Assembly (NCBI RefSeq): GCF_900277125.1
Contig: NZ_OPYN01000187.1
Coordinates: 62,001-126,000 of the forward strand
Source: Pseudomonas inefficax
Lineage (GTDB): Bacteria; Pseudomonadota; Gammaproteobacteria; Pseudomonadales; Pseudomonadaceae
Length of the DNA: 64,000 bases
Direction: 5' to 3'
The notes beneath the pieces were generated by a model. The model saw only the letters and a program-made list of their open reading frames with translations, had not been told where the DNA came from and searched no databases. Of this stretch, positions 1 through 9,671 are shown piece by piece. Each line of letters begins with the position of its first letter. Position 1 is the first letter of the stretch. The translations under genes were made by a program, and so were the position numbers.

Positions 1-1589
1 ACCGCCCATTGAACCTGAGTGCCCTGTATAACCAGGCGGCCGCTCAGGCTGTCGGCGACTTCCTCGTGCTGCTCGACAACGACACCGTGATTTTCCAGGA
101 GGATTGGCTCCAGCGTCTGCTCAACCACGCCCAGCGACCTGAGGTGGGTGTGGTAGGTGCAAAGCAACTGGATATCAACGGCAACATCGCCCACGCTGGC
201 TGGGTGCTGGGCCTAGATGGCACAGCAGCGAGCCCGGCTGCCGGGTTGCCAAACAGCGAAGCCGGTTACCTGCAATGCTTGCGCGTGGACCGTGACGTCA
301 GCGCCCTCAGCGGCGCCTGCCTGATGATCCGCCGTGAGCTGTATCTGGGGCTGGGCGGGCTGGATGAAGAGGCATTCGCGTTGCGCCACGCCGACATCGA
401 CCTGTGCCTGCGCGTGTCTGCCGAGGGCCTGCTGAATGTCTGGACGGCCCATGCGCTGGTGGCCAACGAGCATGGCAAAGGCTGGGGCACGGTAATGCGT
501 GCTCCGGCCCAGCAGCAACGCGCCCGTCAGGATGAGCAGAACCTCTACAGCAAATGGCTCGATGCCCTGACCCGCGACCCCGCCTACAACAAGAACCTTT
601 CGCTGCGCGGCCGCGGTCATGAGCTGCCAGCCCTGCACGGCCTGACCTGGCGCCCGTTGAACTGGCGCCCGCTGCCGGTGGTGCTGGTCCATCCTGATCG
701 GGAAAACGCCGAGCGCTGCACGGCGCCCTTCCAGCAACTGCTGGAACACGCACAGGTGGACGGCCACTCGAGCAACGCCATGCTCACACCGGTGGAGCTC
801 AATCGCTTGCAACCCGATGTGATCATTTTCCAGCACATTGCCGACCCGCTGCGCATTCAGGCCATGGCACAGCATTATCAGCTCAGCCAAGCCTTCAAGG
901 TACTCGAGGTAGTTAGCCTGCCCGTTGGCGATCGGGCTTGGGGGCTGCTGCATGAGGCCCTCGCCTGCGTCGACCGGGTGGTTGTCGCCAGCGCAGAGTT
1001 GGCCGCATCGCTGGACGGGCTGCATGGCGACATCCGCGTCAGGGAATCCCGGCTGGGCACGAACTGGCAGGCACTGCCGACAGCCGTCACGGCGAACACC
1101 AAACCGCGCATCGGCTGCCAGCTGAATGTCGAAACCCTGCCGATCATCGATCCGCTGCTGCGCGCGCGTGCCGATCAGGCTGACTGGGTGTTGTGGGGAG
1201 AGGTACCGGCACATCTTGCGGCGCTGGCCACGGAAGTCTACTGCCGTGACCTCGGCTCAACGCCCGAGGTGCTTTCGGGTCTGGGCCTGAACATTGCACT
1301 GCATCCGGTAAGCATGGCGGGGAACACCGGCGACTGCCTTGCGCCAATGCGCTATGCCGCATGCGGTTATGCCGTCATCAGCAATGACCGCCAGGCACGC
1401 TTCGCAGAATGGCCGATGATGCTGGTCGACGACACGCCCGCCCAGTGGCTGAAGGTTCTGGACAGCTGTCTCGCCTCTGCCGATAGCGTGTGCATGCACG
1501 GTCAACAGCTGCGCAGCAAAGCAGAGGCATCAGGTTTCATTGATGCCGAGTACCGCGAAACTTGCCTCGCTGCCTGGACACCTGCTTGA
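1..1589 (+). CDS. Multidomain glycosyltransferase, 5' end cut by window edge
   Basis: The reading frame is open through the left edge (in-frame codons from base 3), so the true start lies outside the window. The visible part begins inside a GT-A (family 2) fold, with the DxD-type motif LLDNDT near residue 23, then PEVGVVGAK and a DIDLCLR segment typical of family 2 transferases. Residues from about 220 to the end resemble a reduced GT-B-like domain, with the MRYAACGYAVI box that often contacts the sugar nucleotide. The same domain pair occurs in the 4429-7998 gene on the opposite strand (shared PEVGVV, RDPAYN and NLSL segments), so the two are paralogs. It converges on the 1658-4375 gene with a strong hairpin between them. 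Proximity to flgL suggests a role in flagellin or surface glycan modification; the substrate is unknown. Confidence 0.85.
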   Translation, partial: RPLNLSALYNQAAAQAVGDFLVLLDNDTVIFQEDWLQRLLNHAQRPEVGVVGAKQLDINGNIAHAGWVLGLDGTAASPAAGLPNSEAGYLQCLRVDRDVSALSGACLMIRRELYLGLGGLDEEAFALRHADIDLCLRVSAEGLLNVWTAHALVANEHGKGWGTVMRAPAQQQRARQDEQNLYSKWLDALTRDPAYNKNLSLRGRGHELPALHGLTWRPLNWRPLPVVLVHPDRENAERCTAPFQQLLEHAQVDGHSSNAMLTPVELNRLQPDVIIFQHIADPLRIQAMAQHYQLSQAFKVLEVVSLPVGDRAWGLLHEALACVDRVVVASAELAASLDGLHGDIRVRESRLGTNWQALPTAVTANTKPRIGCQLNVETLPIIDPLLRARADQADWVLWGEVPAHLAALATEVYCRDLGSTPEVLSGLGLNIALHPVSMAGNTGDCLAPMRYAACGYAVISNDRQARFAEWPMMLVDDTPAQWLKVLDSCLASADSVCMHGQQLRSKAEASGFIDAEYRETCLAAWTPA

Positions 1590-1607
1590 GCCGTGTGTAA
1601 ACGGAAC

Positions 1608-1644
1608 GCAGCCACTCCCCGGCGTTACGCCGGGGAATGGCTGC
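1608..1644. terminator. Bidirectional hairpin between convergent glycosyltransferase genes
   Basis: A near-perfect inverted repeat (gcagcca...tggctgc outside, ccccggcg/cgccgggg inside, one mismatch, 3-base loop) lies 18 bases after one stop codon and 13 bases from the other. There is no long T run on either side, so it is a stable stem rather than a textbook terminator. Confidence 0.65.
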
Positions 1645-1657
1645 CATTCTCACGCAC

Positions 1658-4375
1658 CTAAGCGCGCGACGGGCTCAAGGCATCACTCGCCCACTGGCCG
1701 CTGAAAGCAGACGGCCAACGCGCCTGCAGCGCTTCGCAGGCCGCCTGGTCGGCTACCTGCGGTGCGTCGTCGAACAGCTGGGCCACGGGCGTCCAGGCCA
1801 CCAACAGTCCCGCCGCCGCTGCCGCCAGGCAGACATCCAGGTCAAACGCCGGCAACGGCTGCAGGCCACCGCAATGGTCAAACAGATCACGGCGCAGCAA
1901 CATGCAGTCGGCAGAGACCGCTGCGCAGTTGCGCACCGACGCTGGCCAGCGCGCCTTGCTGCAGTCCGCCAGCGACAGGCCCTGCCACGGCTGGTGCAGC
2001 GTCGGCCCCTGCAACAGGTCGAAGCCGGCATGCACGACCGTGCCGTCGCGCGCCAGCAGGCGGGCGCCGACGACCCCGACTTCGGGCCTGAGGCCCTCGT
2101 TGAGCAAGCCTTCGATCCAGGCGGGTGAAATCACTTCACAGTGCTCGGCGAGCAGCAGCAGGTATTCACCGGCGGCCTGTTCCGCCGCCAGGTTGAGCAA
2201 CGCCTCACGCCCGCTCGCCGCACCCGCCAGCAGCACAACCCGCTGGCCGAACCCTTGCAACGCGGCAGCAGTGGCTTCGGCCTGTTCGGCATTGCAGGCC
2301 ACCCGCAGCTCGTAGCGTGGGTAGCGGGTGCGCTGCAGAACACTGGTCAGGCAGGCCTGCAAACGCTGCACATCACCTTCGGCAGCCACCAGGATGCTCA
2401 CCAGCGGGGTGGCCGAATGGCGGAAGTCTACCACCAGGCCAGCCTCGCCCTGATCGTGCACCTCACCACGGTAACCCAGCAGGGTCAGGTGTCGCTTGAG
2501 CGTCTGTACGGCATCGGCCTGCAGCGCCGGTGTCGCCTGGTTGCCCACGACCAGGTATTCGTCCATGTGCGCCAGGCCACCCTGTCCATGCTGCTCCACC
2601 AGACGCAACAGCAAGTCGAACTCCAGCGCATGGCGGCAGGTTTCGCTGAAACCGCCCAGTTCCACCACGGTTTGCCGGCGCAGACACCAGTGCCGCGACA
2701 TCAGCCCTGGCTGCGCACGCAACAGATCGAGGTTGCTGCCTGGGCGAACCACGCCATGCAGACGGCCCTCGCTGTCACGCTGCACCTCGTTGGCACACAC
2801 CGCCTGGCAGCCGGAAGCCTCGGCCAGCTCCTGCTGCAGGCGCAGCAAGCCACCGCTGACCAGGGTATCGCCCGCCTCCAGCAACATCAGCCAGTCGCTG
2901 CTCAGTTGGCGTACTTGCTGGTTGAGGTGCGTGACCCAGTTGCTTTCGTTGACCTGCACGAAATGCAGGGTATCGCGTGCGGTGGTGATCGCCGGCGGCT
3001 TGCCACCCTTGAGCACCACCAGCTTGAACTGCCGTAGCCCGCTGGCCAGCAGGCTGTCGAAGGTAGCCTGCAGGGCCAGGTCGTCGTCGGCCAGGTCAGT
3101 CACCACGAAGGTGACCGGCGCGCCCGGGCGCTTGTTCAGCGGTGCCAGCAGCCGCTGTTGCGTGGCCTTGTCCGGTGTGGCAGCAGCCAGCGCTTCGAGC
3201 ACCTGCCCGGAAACCGTACCGCGCAACCAGCCGTCGCCATCGATACCGGGTACCGCCTCCAGACGCGCGAGCCAGTCGCCCAGCTCGCGGGCGCGCTCGC
3301 CATCGTCCTTGCCGATGAGGGTCGGCACCAGGCGCCGGCAGACCTCCAGGTTGAACAGGCCCAATGCCAACGCTTTCCAGTAACGCTGCTGCAAGGTTTC
3401 GGCGGTGTCGTTGGGGTGCACCTGCAACAATTCGCGCTGGCGCACCCAGGTGCCCTCCAACACCTGACGATGGGCTTGCCCGGTTGGCCAGGCATGGCAG
3501 AGGAACTCCAGTGCGGTCAGGCACTCGAACAGCGCGCCGTTGTAGTAAGGCAATTCGACATACTGGCGCGGCTCGAAGATGCGCTCTGGCTCACCGATCA
3601 CCGTGCCCCATGGCGAGGTGAACAGCAACGGCGCTTCGCCCTGGTCGTAGGTCGCGCGCACGAAGCGATTGAGCACGGCAAAACCGGCATCGTCATTACT
3701 CAGCTCGCCATTCCATTCGCGCAACAGGCGCACGGTACGGGTCAACTGCTCATCGCGGGCCACGGCGCTCAGCGTGCTCGGCGCGAACTCGCAGATCACA
3801 TCGGTCTGCGCCAGCTGCGCGATGTCGCCGCTGGCGACCAGGGCATAAGACAGGGCCACGCGCCAGGCAGCGAAGTCCAGCTCGTCCGGCAAGGTGCCGA
3901 GCAGCGCCTGCAGCGCCCCGACCCGCAGCACCGCGCGCCAGGCCGGCTGCCCGGCCACGGCGTACTGGCGCAGGCGTGCGCGCGCACTGCTATCGGCTGC
4001 AGCCTCGAAAGCCGAGCCGATCTTGTGGTAGGCCATCTGCGCGTTACCCGGCGCATAGGCCAGCGCATAGCCTTGGGCACCCTGAGCCTCGGGCTGCGCA
4101 TGCAGGCATGCGGCGGCCTGCTGCAGGGCAGAGGGCAACACGAAATCGGCATCCAGGGCCAAGGTCACGAACGGCGTGGCGACCTGTCGCAAGGCGGCCG
4201 CCAGGCGCGCGCTGCACTGCTCACCCGAGGTGCCCGCCTGCAGCGGTTCCAGGGCCAGGCAGGGGATGCCAGCCTGGCGATAGTAATAGACAGCACGGGC
4301 ACGATGGTCGGGCTGTTCATGCCCAAGCAGGACGACGGTCACTGGGTTGTGCGACCCGATTGCGGTTTCGGCCAT
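1658..4375 (-). CDS. Glycosyltransferase, probable flagellin glycosyltransferase (Fgt2-like)
   Basis: About 905 residues in three parts. Residues 1-300 are an N-terminal transferase-like region with a DAD motif in ALDADFVLP. Residues 390-590 are a poorly conserved GT-A-like segment (LMLLEAGDTL, ELGGFSE). Residues 640-880 are a second GT-A copy (PLVSILVAA, PEVGVVGARL) in which the usual DxD position reads LLAEHCEV and so lacks the metal-binding acids. I chose the ATG at 4375 because AGGTG sits five bases upstream; the longer ATG at 4456 would overlap the preceding gene. It lies 53 bases after the 4429-7998 gene and 3.7 kb from flgL, the position of the flagellin glycosylation genes fgt1/fgt2 in P. 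syringae. The flagellin role is inferred from position; sugar and acceptor are not known. Confidence 0.8.
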   Translation of the reverse strand: MAETAIGSHNPVTVVLLGHEQPDHRARAVYYYRQAGIPCLALEPLQAGTSGEQCSARLAAALRQVATPFVTLALDADFVLPSALQQAAACLHAQPEAQGAQGYALAYAPGNAQMAYHKIGSAFEAAADSSARARLRQYAVAGQPAWRAVLRVGALQALLGTLPDELDFAAWRVALSYALVASGDIAQLAQTDVICEFAPSTLSAVARDEQLTRTVRLLREWNGELSNDDAGFAVLNRFVRATYDQGEAPLLFTSPWGTVIGEPERIFEPRQYVELPYYNGALFECLTALEFLCHAWPTGQAHRQVLEGTWVRQRELLQVHPNDTAETLQQRYWKALALGLFNLEVCRRLVPTLIGKDDGERARELGDWLARLEAVPGIDGDGWLRGTVSGQVLEALAAATPDKATQQRLLAPLNKRPGAPVTFVVTDLADDDLALQATFDSLLASGLRQFKLVVLKGGKPPAITTARDTLHFVQVNESNWVTHLNQQVRQLSSDWLMLLEAGDTLVSGGLLRLQQELAEASGCQAVCANEVQRDSEGRLHGVVRPGSNLDLLRAQPGLMSRHWCLRRQTVVELGGFSETCRHALEFDLLLRLVEQHGQGGLAHMDEYLVVGNQATPALQADAVQTLKRHLTLLGYRGEVHDQGEAGLVVDFRHSATPLVSILVAAEGDVQRLQACLTSVLQRTRYPRYELRVACNAEQAEATAAALQGFGQRVVLLAGAASGREALLNLAAEQAAGEYLLLLAEHCEVISPAWIEGLLNEGLRPEVGVVGARLLARDGTVVHAGFDLLQGPTLHQPWQGLSLADCSKARWPASVRNCAAVSADCMLLRRDLFDHCGGLQPLPAFDLDVCLAAAAAGLLVAWTPVAQLFDDAPQVADQAACEALQARWPSAFSGQWASDALSPSRA

Positions 4376-4428
4376 AGGGCACCTGTTCATGTTGTTGGTC
4401 TGGTGCCCGCCAGGGCAGGCGCCAGGTT

Positions 4429-7400
4429 TCAGTCCGCCAGCCAGGCGTTGGCCCACTGTTGCAGGTGGTGCGGCATCAGCACGTAGTCACGCAGTACCGC
4501 TTCGCGCAGGGCGTCGCCCTGGCGGTAGCTGGCCGCGGGGTCGGCCAGGTGCATGCGGATCGCCTCCAGCCACTGTTCGGTGGTGTTGTTGCGCACCCGC
4601 GTGCACGGCAGATAGCCGTCATAGGCCTTGGTATCGGTGCAGATCACCGGGAAGCCGCAGGCGCCGTACTCGAGCAGGCGCAGGTTGCTCTTGCAGTCGT
4701 TGAACAGGTTCTGTTCGAGCGGTGCCAGGGCCAGGTCGAGGTTGAGGCTGGCCAGCTTCTGCGGGTACAACGCCAGCGGTACGCCTTTATGGAATTCCTT
4801 CACGTAGGGCCGCAAGGCATCCGGGCACATGCCGAAGAACACCCAGTCGACTTCGTCGGCCAGTTCCCGGATGACCTCCAGCAGCAGCTCCAGATCGCCC
4901 CGGTGGCTGGTGCCCCCCGCCCAGCCCACGCGCGGCCGCGCACTGCTCTGCCGTTCGCTGGCAAGCCCGGCCCATAGCGTTGCGGCGAGCATGTTGGGGA
5001 CCACGCGGATATCCTGGTGCATGCCCGACAAGGCGTCGGCCAGCGGTTGGGTCGACACCACCACCCGATCACACAGGGCGATACCCTGGGTGACCAACTC
5101 GCGCATGTTGGCCGGCATGTTCCGCGCATGGGCGTTCTTCTTCGGCACATCGATGATGTAATCGTCGATTTCGTAGATGCGCCGGGCGTTCGACAGGCGC
5201 TTGAAGCGCGTCATTTCCTCGATCGAGTTGATCGTATAGCGGCACTGCAAGATCATCACATCGGGATGCTCCCGCTCGATCTCGATCATCTCGGGGGTAC
5301 TGAAATCGAGCCGCCCCTGGATCCAGCCAGCGCGCTCCAGCTCGGTAAACGGCTGGGCCACCCGGTAGTGCCCGACCGCCGAGGTGTTGATCGGCAGCGC
5401 CAGCACTGACGGCAGTACCCGGCTGATGAACGGGTCCCAGCCACGACGTTGCCCGGCATCGAGGTTGAAACTGGCCATTTTCAGGCTCAGGTTGCGGTTG
5501 TAGGCCGGGTCGCGGGCCACCTTGGCCAACCAGCGTTCATGGAAGATGTCCTTGTCCAGCAGCTTGCGCTGGCTGTCGGCCGGCACATCGCGGGTCGACG
5601 CGAAGCGGACCAGTACCGCATGCGGTGTCCACACCGCCAGGTAGCCTTGTTCGCGGATGCGCAGGCACAGGTCGGCGTCCTGCAGCCCGCCTTGAAGCCC
5701 CTGCACATCGAAACCGCCCAGCGTGGCGAACAGATCGCGGCGCACCAGCAGGCAATCCAGGCTCAGCGCACTCCAGTTCTGCACGGCATTGAGCCGCAGC
5801 ATGTAGCCGCCGCTGTCCGCCGGCATGCCGACGAACGGGCTGTTGACACCGCCATGCAGCCCCAGCACCAGCCCGGCGGCAAAGATCTCGCCGCTTTGGG
5901 TACACAGCTTGGGCGCGACCACGCCGACCTCGGGGCGCTGGGCCTGGGCCATCAACTGCTCCAGCCAGGGCTTGTCGAAGGCCACGCAGGCGCTGTCGAG
6001 CAACAACAGGTAGTCGCCGCGAGCCGCCTCGCTGGCCTGGTTCAACTGTGCCACCTGGCTGCCGCCGGCAACCTCGACCACGCGCAGCTGATCGCTGCCC
6101 AGGCCCTGCATGGCCTGCAGCCATTGGCGCAGGTCGCTCGGGGTATCTGGCGAGGCGACCAGCAGCACCTCGAAATGGCCATAACGGGTGTGTTCGAACA
6201 GCGACTCGACGCAACGCATGGCCGCGCCCAGGTCGTCACCCAGCGTGACCAGGATCGAAACCATGGCTTGCAGCGGGTGCTGGTACAGCACCCGGCACAG
6301 TGACAGGCCTTCGGCACCGAGCACCTCGGCATCGACCCCCAGACGCTGCAGATGGGCCCTCACCACGCGTGGCGCCTGTTGTACACAGCGTGGGTCATGC
6401 AGCCATTGGCCGAAGTCCCATTGGCAGTGCACCAGCAGTTCATCGATGTGTTCGATGGCCTGCAGGCCCCGGCTTTCGGCCAGGCGCCAGAGCGCGTCGT
6501 GGGGCGCGAGCGTGTCGAAGTCCGGGTCAAAGCCGCCGACTTCGCGCAGTGCCGCACAATTGAATGCCAGTACGCGCCCGACATAGGGCAGGCTGCGCAT
6601 CAGGTCGAGGTTGAAGTCTGGCTTGAAGATCGGCGTGGTCGGGCGCAGGGTGTCATGGCTGCCTTCGTCGACATAGATACAGGCCCGTTCGCGCACGGCC
6701 ATGCGCTCGCCCATGATCGCCAGCGCATGGGGCACCAGGCGGTCGCCAGCGCGCAGCAGCAAGACCCAGTCGACATCATTGGCACGCGCCAGACGCGCCT
6801 GCACCTGGGCCAGGCCATTGCCCTGCACGAGCATGCGCTCGACCCCGACAGCGTCAGCCAGCTCCAGCATCGCAGGTGCCAGCAGCCAGGTGCTGGCAGC
6901 GCCATAGGACTGCGCGGCGAGGCTGCCGAGGGTGGCACGCAAGGCCAGCTCCTCTCCCGCCTCGGCCCAGATCACCGGGACGATGCGCGGTTGCCGACCC
7001 CAGCGTTCGAAGCGCTTGGGCAACGCCTTGAGCTGCGCCGCCGACAGGTCCCGGCACTCCAGCCACTGGGCATACACCTCGTCGAACGACAGGCAGTCAG
7101 TACCGACCTGCTGCGCCTGGCGCGCCTGCTGGGCGCCGTATAGCCGGTTGAGTTCGTACTCGTCCCACTGCGCATCCTGCTCGCCGTGGTAACGCTCAAG
7201 CGGCAGATACCGCACCCAGCCACTGGCCGGCGCGGGCTCGCTGCTGCGCGCGGCCAGCATCGCCTTGATCCAGTCGGTTTCCACGGGGAACGCCATGGTC
7301 ATGCTCGCCTGGTGGCTCAGGCGCCCGGGATGCAGGCGTTCCATGCTCAGAAAGCGTGACAGGTGGCCAAGGTTGCCGCGGCGCATCAGGCAGATGTACA

Positions 7401-7998
7401 GCGCCATGTCCAGGCGCGCGACAAAGCCGCCCTCCTGCACCAGCGCCGGCAGAAACTCGGCCACCCAATCACGGCGCAGCAAGGCATGGCTCAGCCCGCC
7501 GAACAGGTTGGGCGCATTGGTTTCCAGTGCCTCGAGCAGGTCACTGCCTTTGACCACCGCATCTTCCGGGCACATCACCGCATTGAGCATGCGCGGCGGC
7601 AACAAGGCGTCATCGGCGGCGCACAGCATGCGCTGGCAGATGGTCATGCTGACATCGGCATGCTGCTGCATGACCTCTGCCTGTAGGCTGACACAGTCGG
7701 GGAACAGGCGGTCGTCGTCACACAAAAACTTGATCAACGGCCCTTGGGCATGCTCCAGGCACGCCAGCAGGTTGCCGGCAAACCCCAGGGTCTGCGGGTT
7801 GCGCACATAGCGCACCGGCTTGCCGGTCTCGCCCACCACCTCGTCGACGATGCGCTGGATCTCCGCCCCCCGGCTGTCATCGCACACCAGCACGTCCAGC
7901 GCCGGGTAATCCTGGTTGAGCGCGCTGAGCAAGGTGGCGCGGAAGAACTCGGGGTTGAAGGCGGGGATGGCGATGCTGACGAGGGTCTGTTGATTCAC
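4429..7998 (-). CDS. Large multidomain glycosyltransferase, probable flagellin glycosyltransferase (Fgt1-like)
   Basis: About 1189 residues. The N-terminus is a complete GT-A family 2 domain (VSIAIPAFNP, FLCDDDRLFPD carrying DDD). A degenerate GT-A segment follows (LLLRAGDRLV, EVGGFDPDFD), then a third GT-A copy with LLDSACVAF at the DxD position. The last 350 residues form a GT-B-like domain (YEIDDYIIDVP, RVGWAGGTSHRGD, LRLLEYGACGFPVIC). The start is probably GTG at 7998, because the protein begins with the first beta-strand there and AAGG lies eight bases upstream; longer forms up to 8115 would overlap flgL. It sits 76 bases downstream of flgL on the same strand, like fgt1 of P. syringae. 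It has several catalytic modules, so it may add more than one sugar; that is inference. Confidence 0.82.
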   Translation of the reverse strand: MNQQTLVSIAIPAFNPEFFRATLLSALNQDYPALDVLVCDDSRGAEIQRIVDEVVGETGKPVRYVRNPQTLGFAGNLLACLEHAQGPLIKFLCDDDRLFPDCVSLQAEVMQQHADVSMTICQRMLCAADDALLPPRMLNAVMCPEDAVVKGSDLLEALETNAPNLFGGLSHALLRRDWVAEFLPALVQEGGFVARLDMALYICLMRRGNLGHLSRFLSMERLHPGRLSHQASMTMAFPVETDWIKAMLAARSSEPAPASGWVRYLPLERYHGEQDAQWDEYELNRLYGAQQARQAQQVGTDCLSFDEVYAQWLECRDLSAAQLKALPKRFERWGRQPRIVPVIWAEAGEELALRATLGSLAAQSYGAASTWLLAPAMLELADAVGVERMLVQGNGLAQVQARLARANDVDWVLLLRAGDRLVPHALAIMGERMAVRERACIYVDEGSHDTLRPTTPIFKPDFNLDLMRSLPYVGRVLAFNCAALREVGGFDPDFDTLAPHDALWRLAESRGLQAIEHIDELLVHCQWDFGQWLHDPRCVQQAPRVVRAHLQRLGVDAEVLGAEGLSLCRVLYQHPLQAMVSILVTLGDDLGAAMRCVESLFEHTRYGHFEVLLVASPDTPSDLRQWLQAMQGLGSDQLRVVEVAGGSQVAQLNQASEAARGDYLLLLDSACVAFDKPWLEQLMAQAQRPEVGVVAPKLCTQSGEIFAAGLVLGLHGGVNSPFVGMPADSGGYMLRLNAVQNWSALSLDCLLVRRDLFATLGGFDVQGLQGGLQDADLCLRIREQGYLAVWTPHAVLVRFASTRDVPADSQRKLLDKDIFHERWLAKVARDPAYNRNLSLKMASFNLDAGQRRGWDPFISRVLPSVLALPINTSAVGHYRVAQPFTELERAGWIQGRLDFSTPEMIEIEREHPDVMILQCRYTINSIEEMTRFKRLSNARRIYEIDDYIIDVPKKNAHARNMPANMRELVTQGIALCDRVVVSTQPLADALSGMHQDIRVVPNMLAATLWAGLASERQSSARPRVGWAGGTSHRGDLELLLEVIRELADEVDWVFFGMCPDALRPYVKEFHKGVPLALYPQKLASLNLDLALAPLEQNLFNDCKSNLRLLEYGACGFPVICTDTKAYDGYLPCTRVRNNTTEQWLEAIRMHLADPAASYRQGDALREAVLRDYVLMPHHLQQWANAWLAD

Positions 7999-8074
7999 GG
8001 CGAAGACCTTGAAGAGGTGGCGTGGCCAGCACCGAATGGGCTGGCACATGCCAGGTGACGCGAGAGGGGTGAAA

Positions 8075-9658
8075 TCAGATGTAGTTGACCAACGACAAGC
8101 TGGCGACCTTGGCATAGGCCTGCAACGAAGCCTGCAGCATGTTGGTCTGCATCTGCAGGCGCAGCATCACTTCAGCCGGATCGCTTTCACGGATCGAGCT
8201 CTGGGTCTTGGTGTTCTCGGTGCTCAGCGCCTCGTTGGTTTCGGCCTGCACATCCAGCGCCTGGCCACGGCCACCAATCGCACTGACCGACGACGACACC
8301 TGATTGGTGGCGCTGGCGATGTTACCAATGGCGGAATCCAGCGAGGCAAGGAAGTTTTGCCGGGCCACCGGGTCGTTATCCACCGGGCTGGTCAGGGCGG
8401 TGCGCAGCTTGCCGATGGTGTCGAGGACGTTCTGGGTCTGGTGGGTATCGACCTTGACCGCGAACGAGTCCCCGGTATTCGGTGCGCCAGACAGCTCGAA
8501 GCTGACCCCTGCCGCGGTGGCGGTGGTGCCGCCCGGCCCACCCAGTGCACCCGATGCCACCGGGCGGCTGTCGGCGGTGATTGGCGCGGCATACAGCTCG
8601 AAGGTGCTGGTGCCGGTGAATTTCAGCACCGCACCACCGGCCGGGAAGGCTGCCTTGTAGGCCGCCGGGTCGGTAATGGTCGCACCAGTCACCTGCTCGG
8701 ACGAGGTGTTGCCCGGGCTGCGGGTGCCGGACACCTCGTCGGCCTTGGAACTGAGGCTGAAGGTATGCCCTGCGATCGCTGCATCTTCGTTGCCCTTGTC
8801 ACCATCCTTGAAGGTGATGTCCAGGCGCAGATCGACACCGCGGAAGCTGATGCTGGTGTTGTCGCCATTGGGGTCGAACTTGCCGCCCTGGCTGGCTTCG
8901 AGGGTGACGTCGTTGCCAGCGGCATCGGTGATCTTGTATTCGGTGCTGCTGAGGAATTCGATGCTGTACGGCTCGCCGCTGCGGAAGCGATCGTTGTACA
9001 GACTGTTACCGGAAACCTGGCCGTTGGACAGGCTGACACGGCCATCATCGGTGGCCGGCGCGGTCAGGCTGGTCTGGCTGCGACTGGTGTTCAGCGCCTG
9101 CTCGAAGGCATCGTAACCGGTCTCGTTGGCGGCCAGGCTGAGCATGTCACCCACCTGCAGGTTGAGCTTGCCCTGGTCGCCCTGGTAGCTGTAGGTGCCA
9201 TCGGCATTGCGCGCGTAAGGCGGGGTATCGCCCTTGGAACCGGAGAAAATGTACTTGCCGTTCTCGTCCTTGCTGTTCATCAACGAGAACAGCTGGTCTT
9301 CCAGCGACGCCAGTTCATCGGCATTGGCCTTGCGATCGGCATCGGTCATCGAGCCGTTGCCGGAGCTCACCGCCAGCTCGTTGACCCGCTGCAGGATGGC
9401 ACCGATGGAGTTCAGGGTGCTCTCGGCAGTGCCCAGGGCGTTGCGCACATTGACGATGTTGCCGCTGTACTGCTTGAGCATGTTCTGCTGCTGCTCCAGC
9501 TGCAGCAGGCGAGCCGCCCCCACCGGGTCGTCCTTGCCAGAGCGCACGCGGATGCCATCACTGGCCTCCTGCTGGGTCTTCACCGCCTTGGCAAAGTTGT
9601 TCTGATAGTTGGCGCTGTTGGTGTTGTAGAACTGCGAAGTAGAGATGCGTACGCTCAC
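8075..9658 (-). CDS. flgL: Flagellar hook-filament junction protein FlgL (HAP3)
   Basis: FlgL joins the hook to the flagellin filament and is exported by the flagellar type III apparatus. The N-terminus MSVRISTSQFYNTN and C-terminal MQTNMLQASLQAYAKV match the coiled-coil D0/D1 segments shared with flagellin. At 527 residues it is longer than enteric FlgL (about 320); the extra length is a central variable region (residues 200-400), as in other pseudomonads. The start is GTG at 9658 with AAGGAG nine bases upstream. It is the last flg gene of flgFGHIJKL, 13 bases after flgK, and is followed directly by the glycosyltransferase genes. Confidence 0.96.
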   Translation of the reverse strand: MSVRISTSQFYNTNSANYQNNFAKAVKTQQEASDGIRVRSGKDDPVGAARLLQLEQQQNMLKQYSGNIVNVRNALGTAESTLNSIGAILQRVNELAVSSGNGSMTDADRKANADELASLEDQLFSLMNSKDENGKYIFSGSKGDTPPYARNADGTYSYQGDQGKLNLQVGDMLSLAANETGYDAFEQALNTSRSQTSLTAPATDDGRVSLSNGQVSGNSLYNDRFRSGEPYSIEFLSSTEYKITDAAGNDVTLEASQGGKFDPNGDNTSISFRGVDLRLDITFKDGDKGNEDAAIAGHTFSLSSKADEVSGTRSPGNTSSEQVTGATITDPAAYKAAFPAGGAVLKFTGTSTFELYAAPITADSRPVASGALGGPGGTTATAAGVSFELSGAPNTGDSFAVKVDTHQTQNVLDTIGKLRTALTSPVDNDPVARQNFLASLDSAIGNIASATNQVSSSVSAIGGRGQALDVQAETNEALSTENTKTQSSIRESDPAEVMLRLQMQTNMLQASLQAYAKVASLSLVNYI

Positions 9659-9671
9659 GATCTACGGCTCC

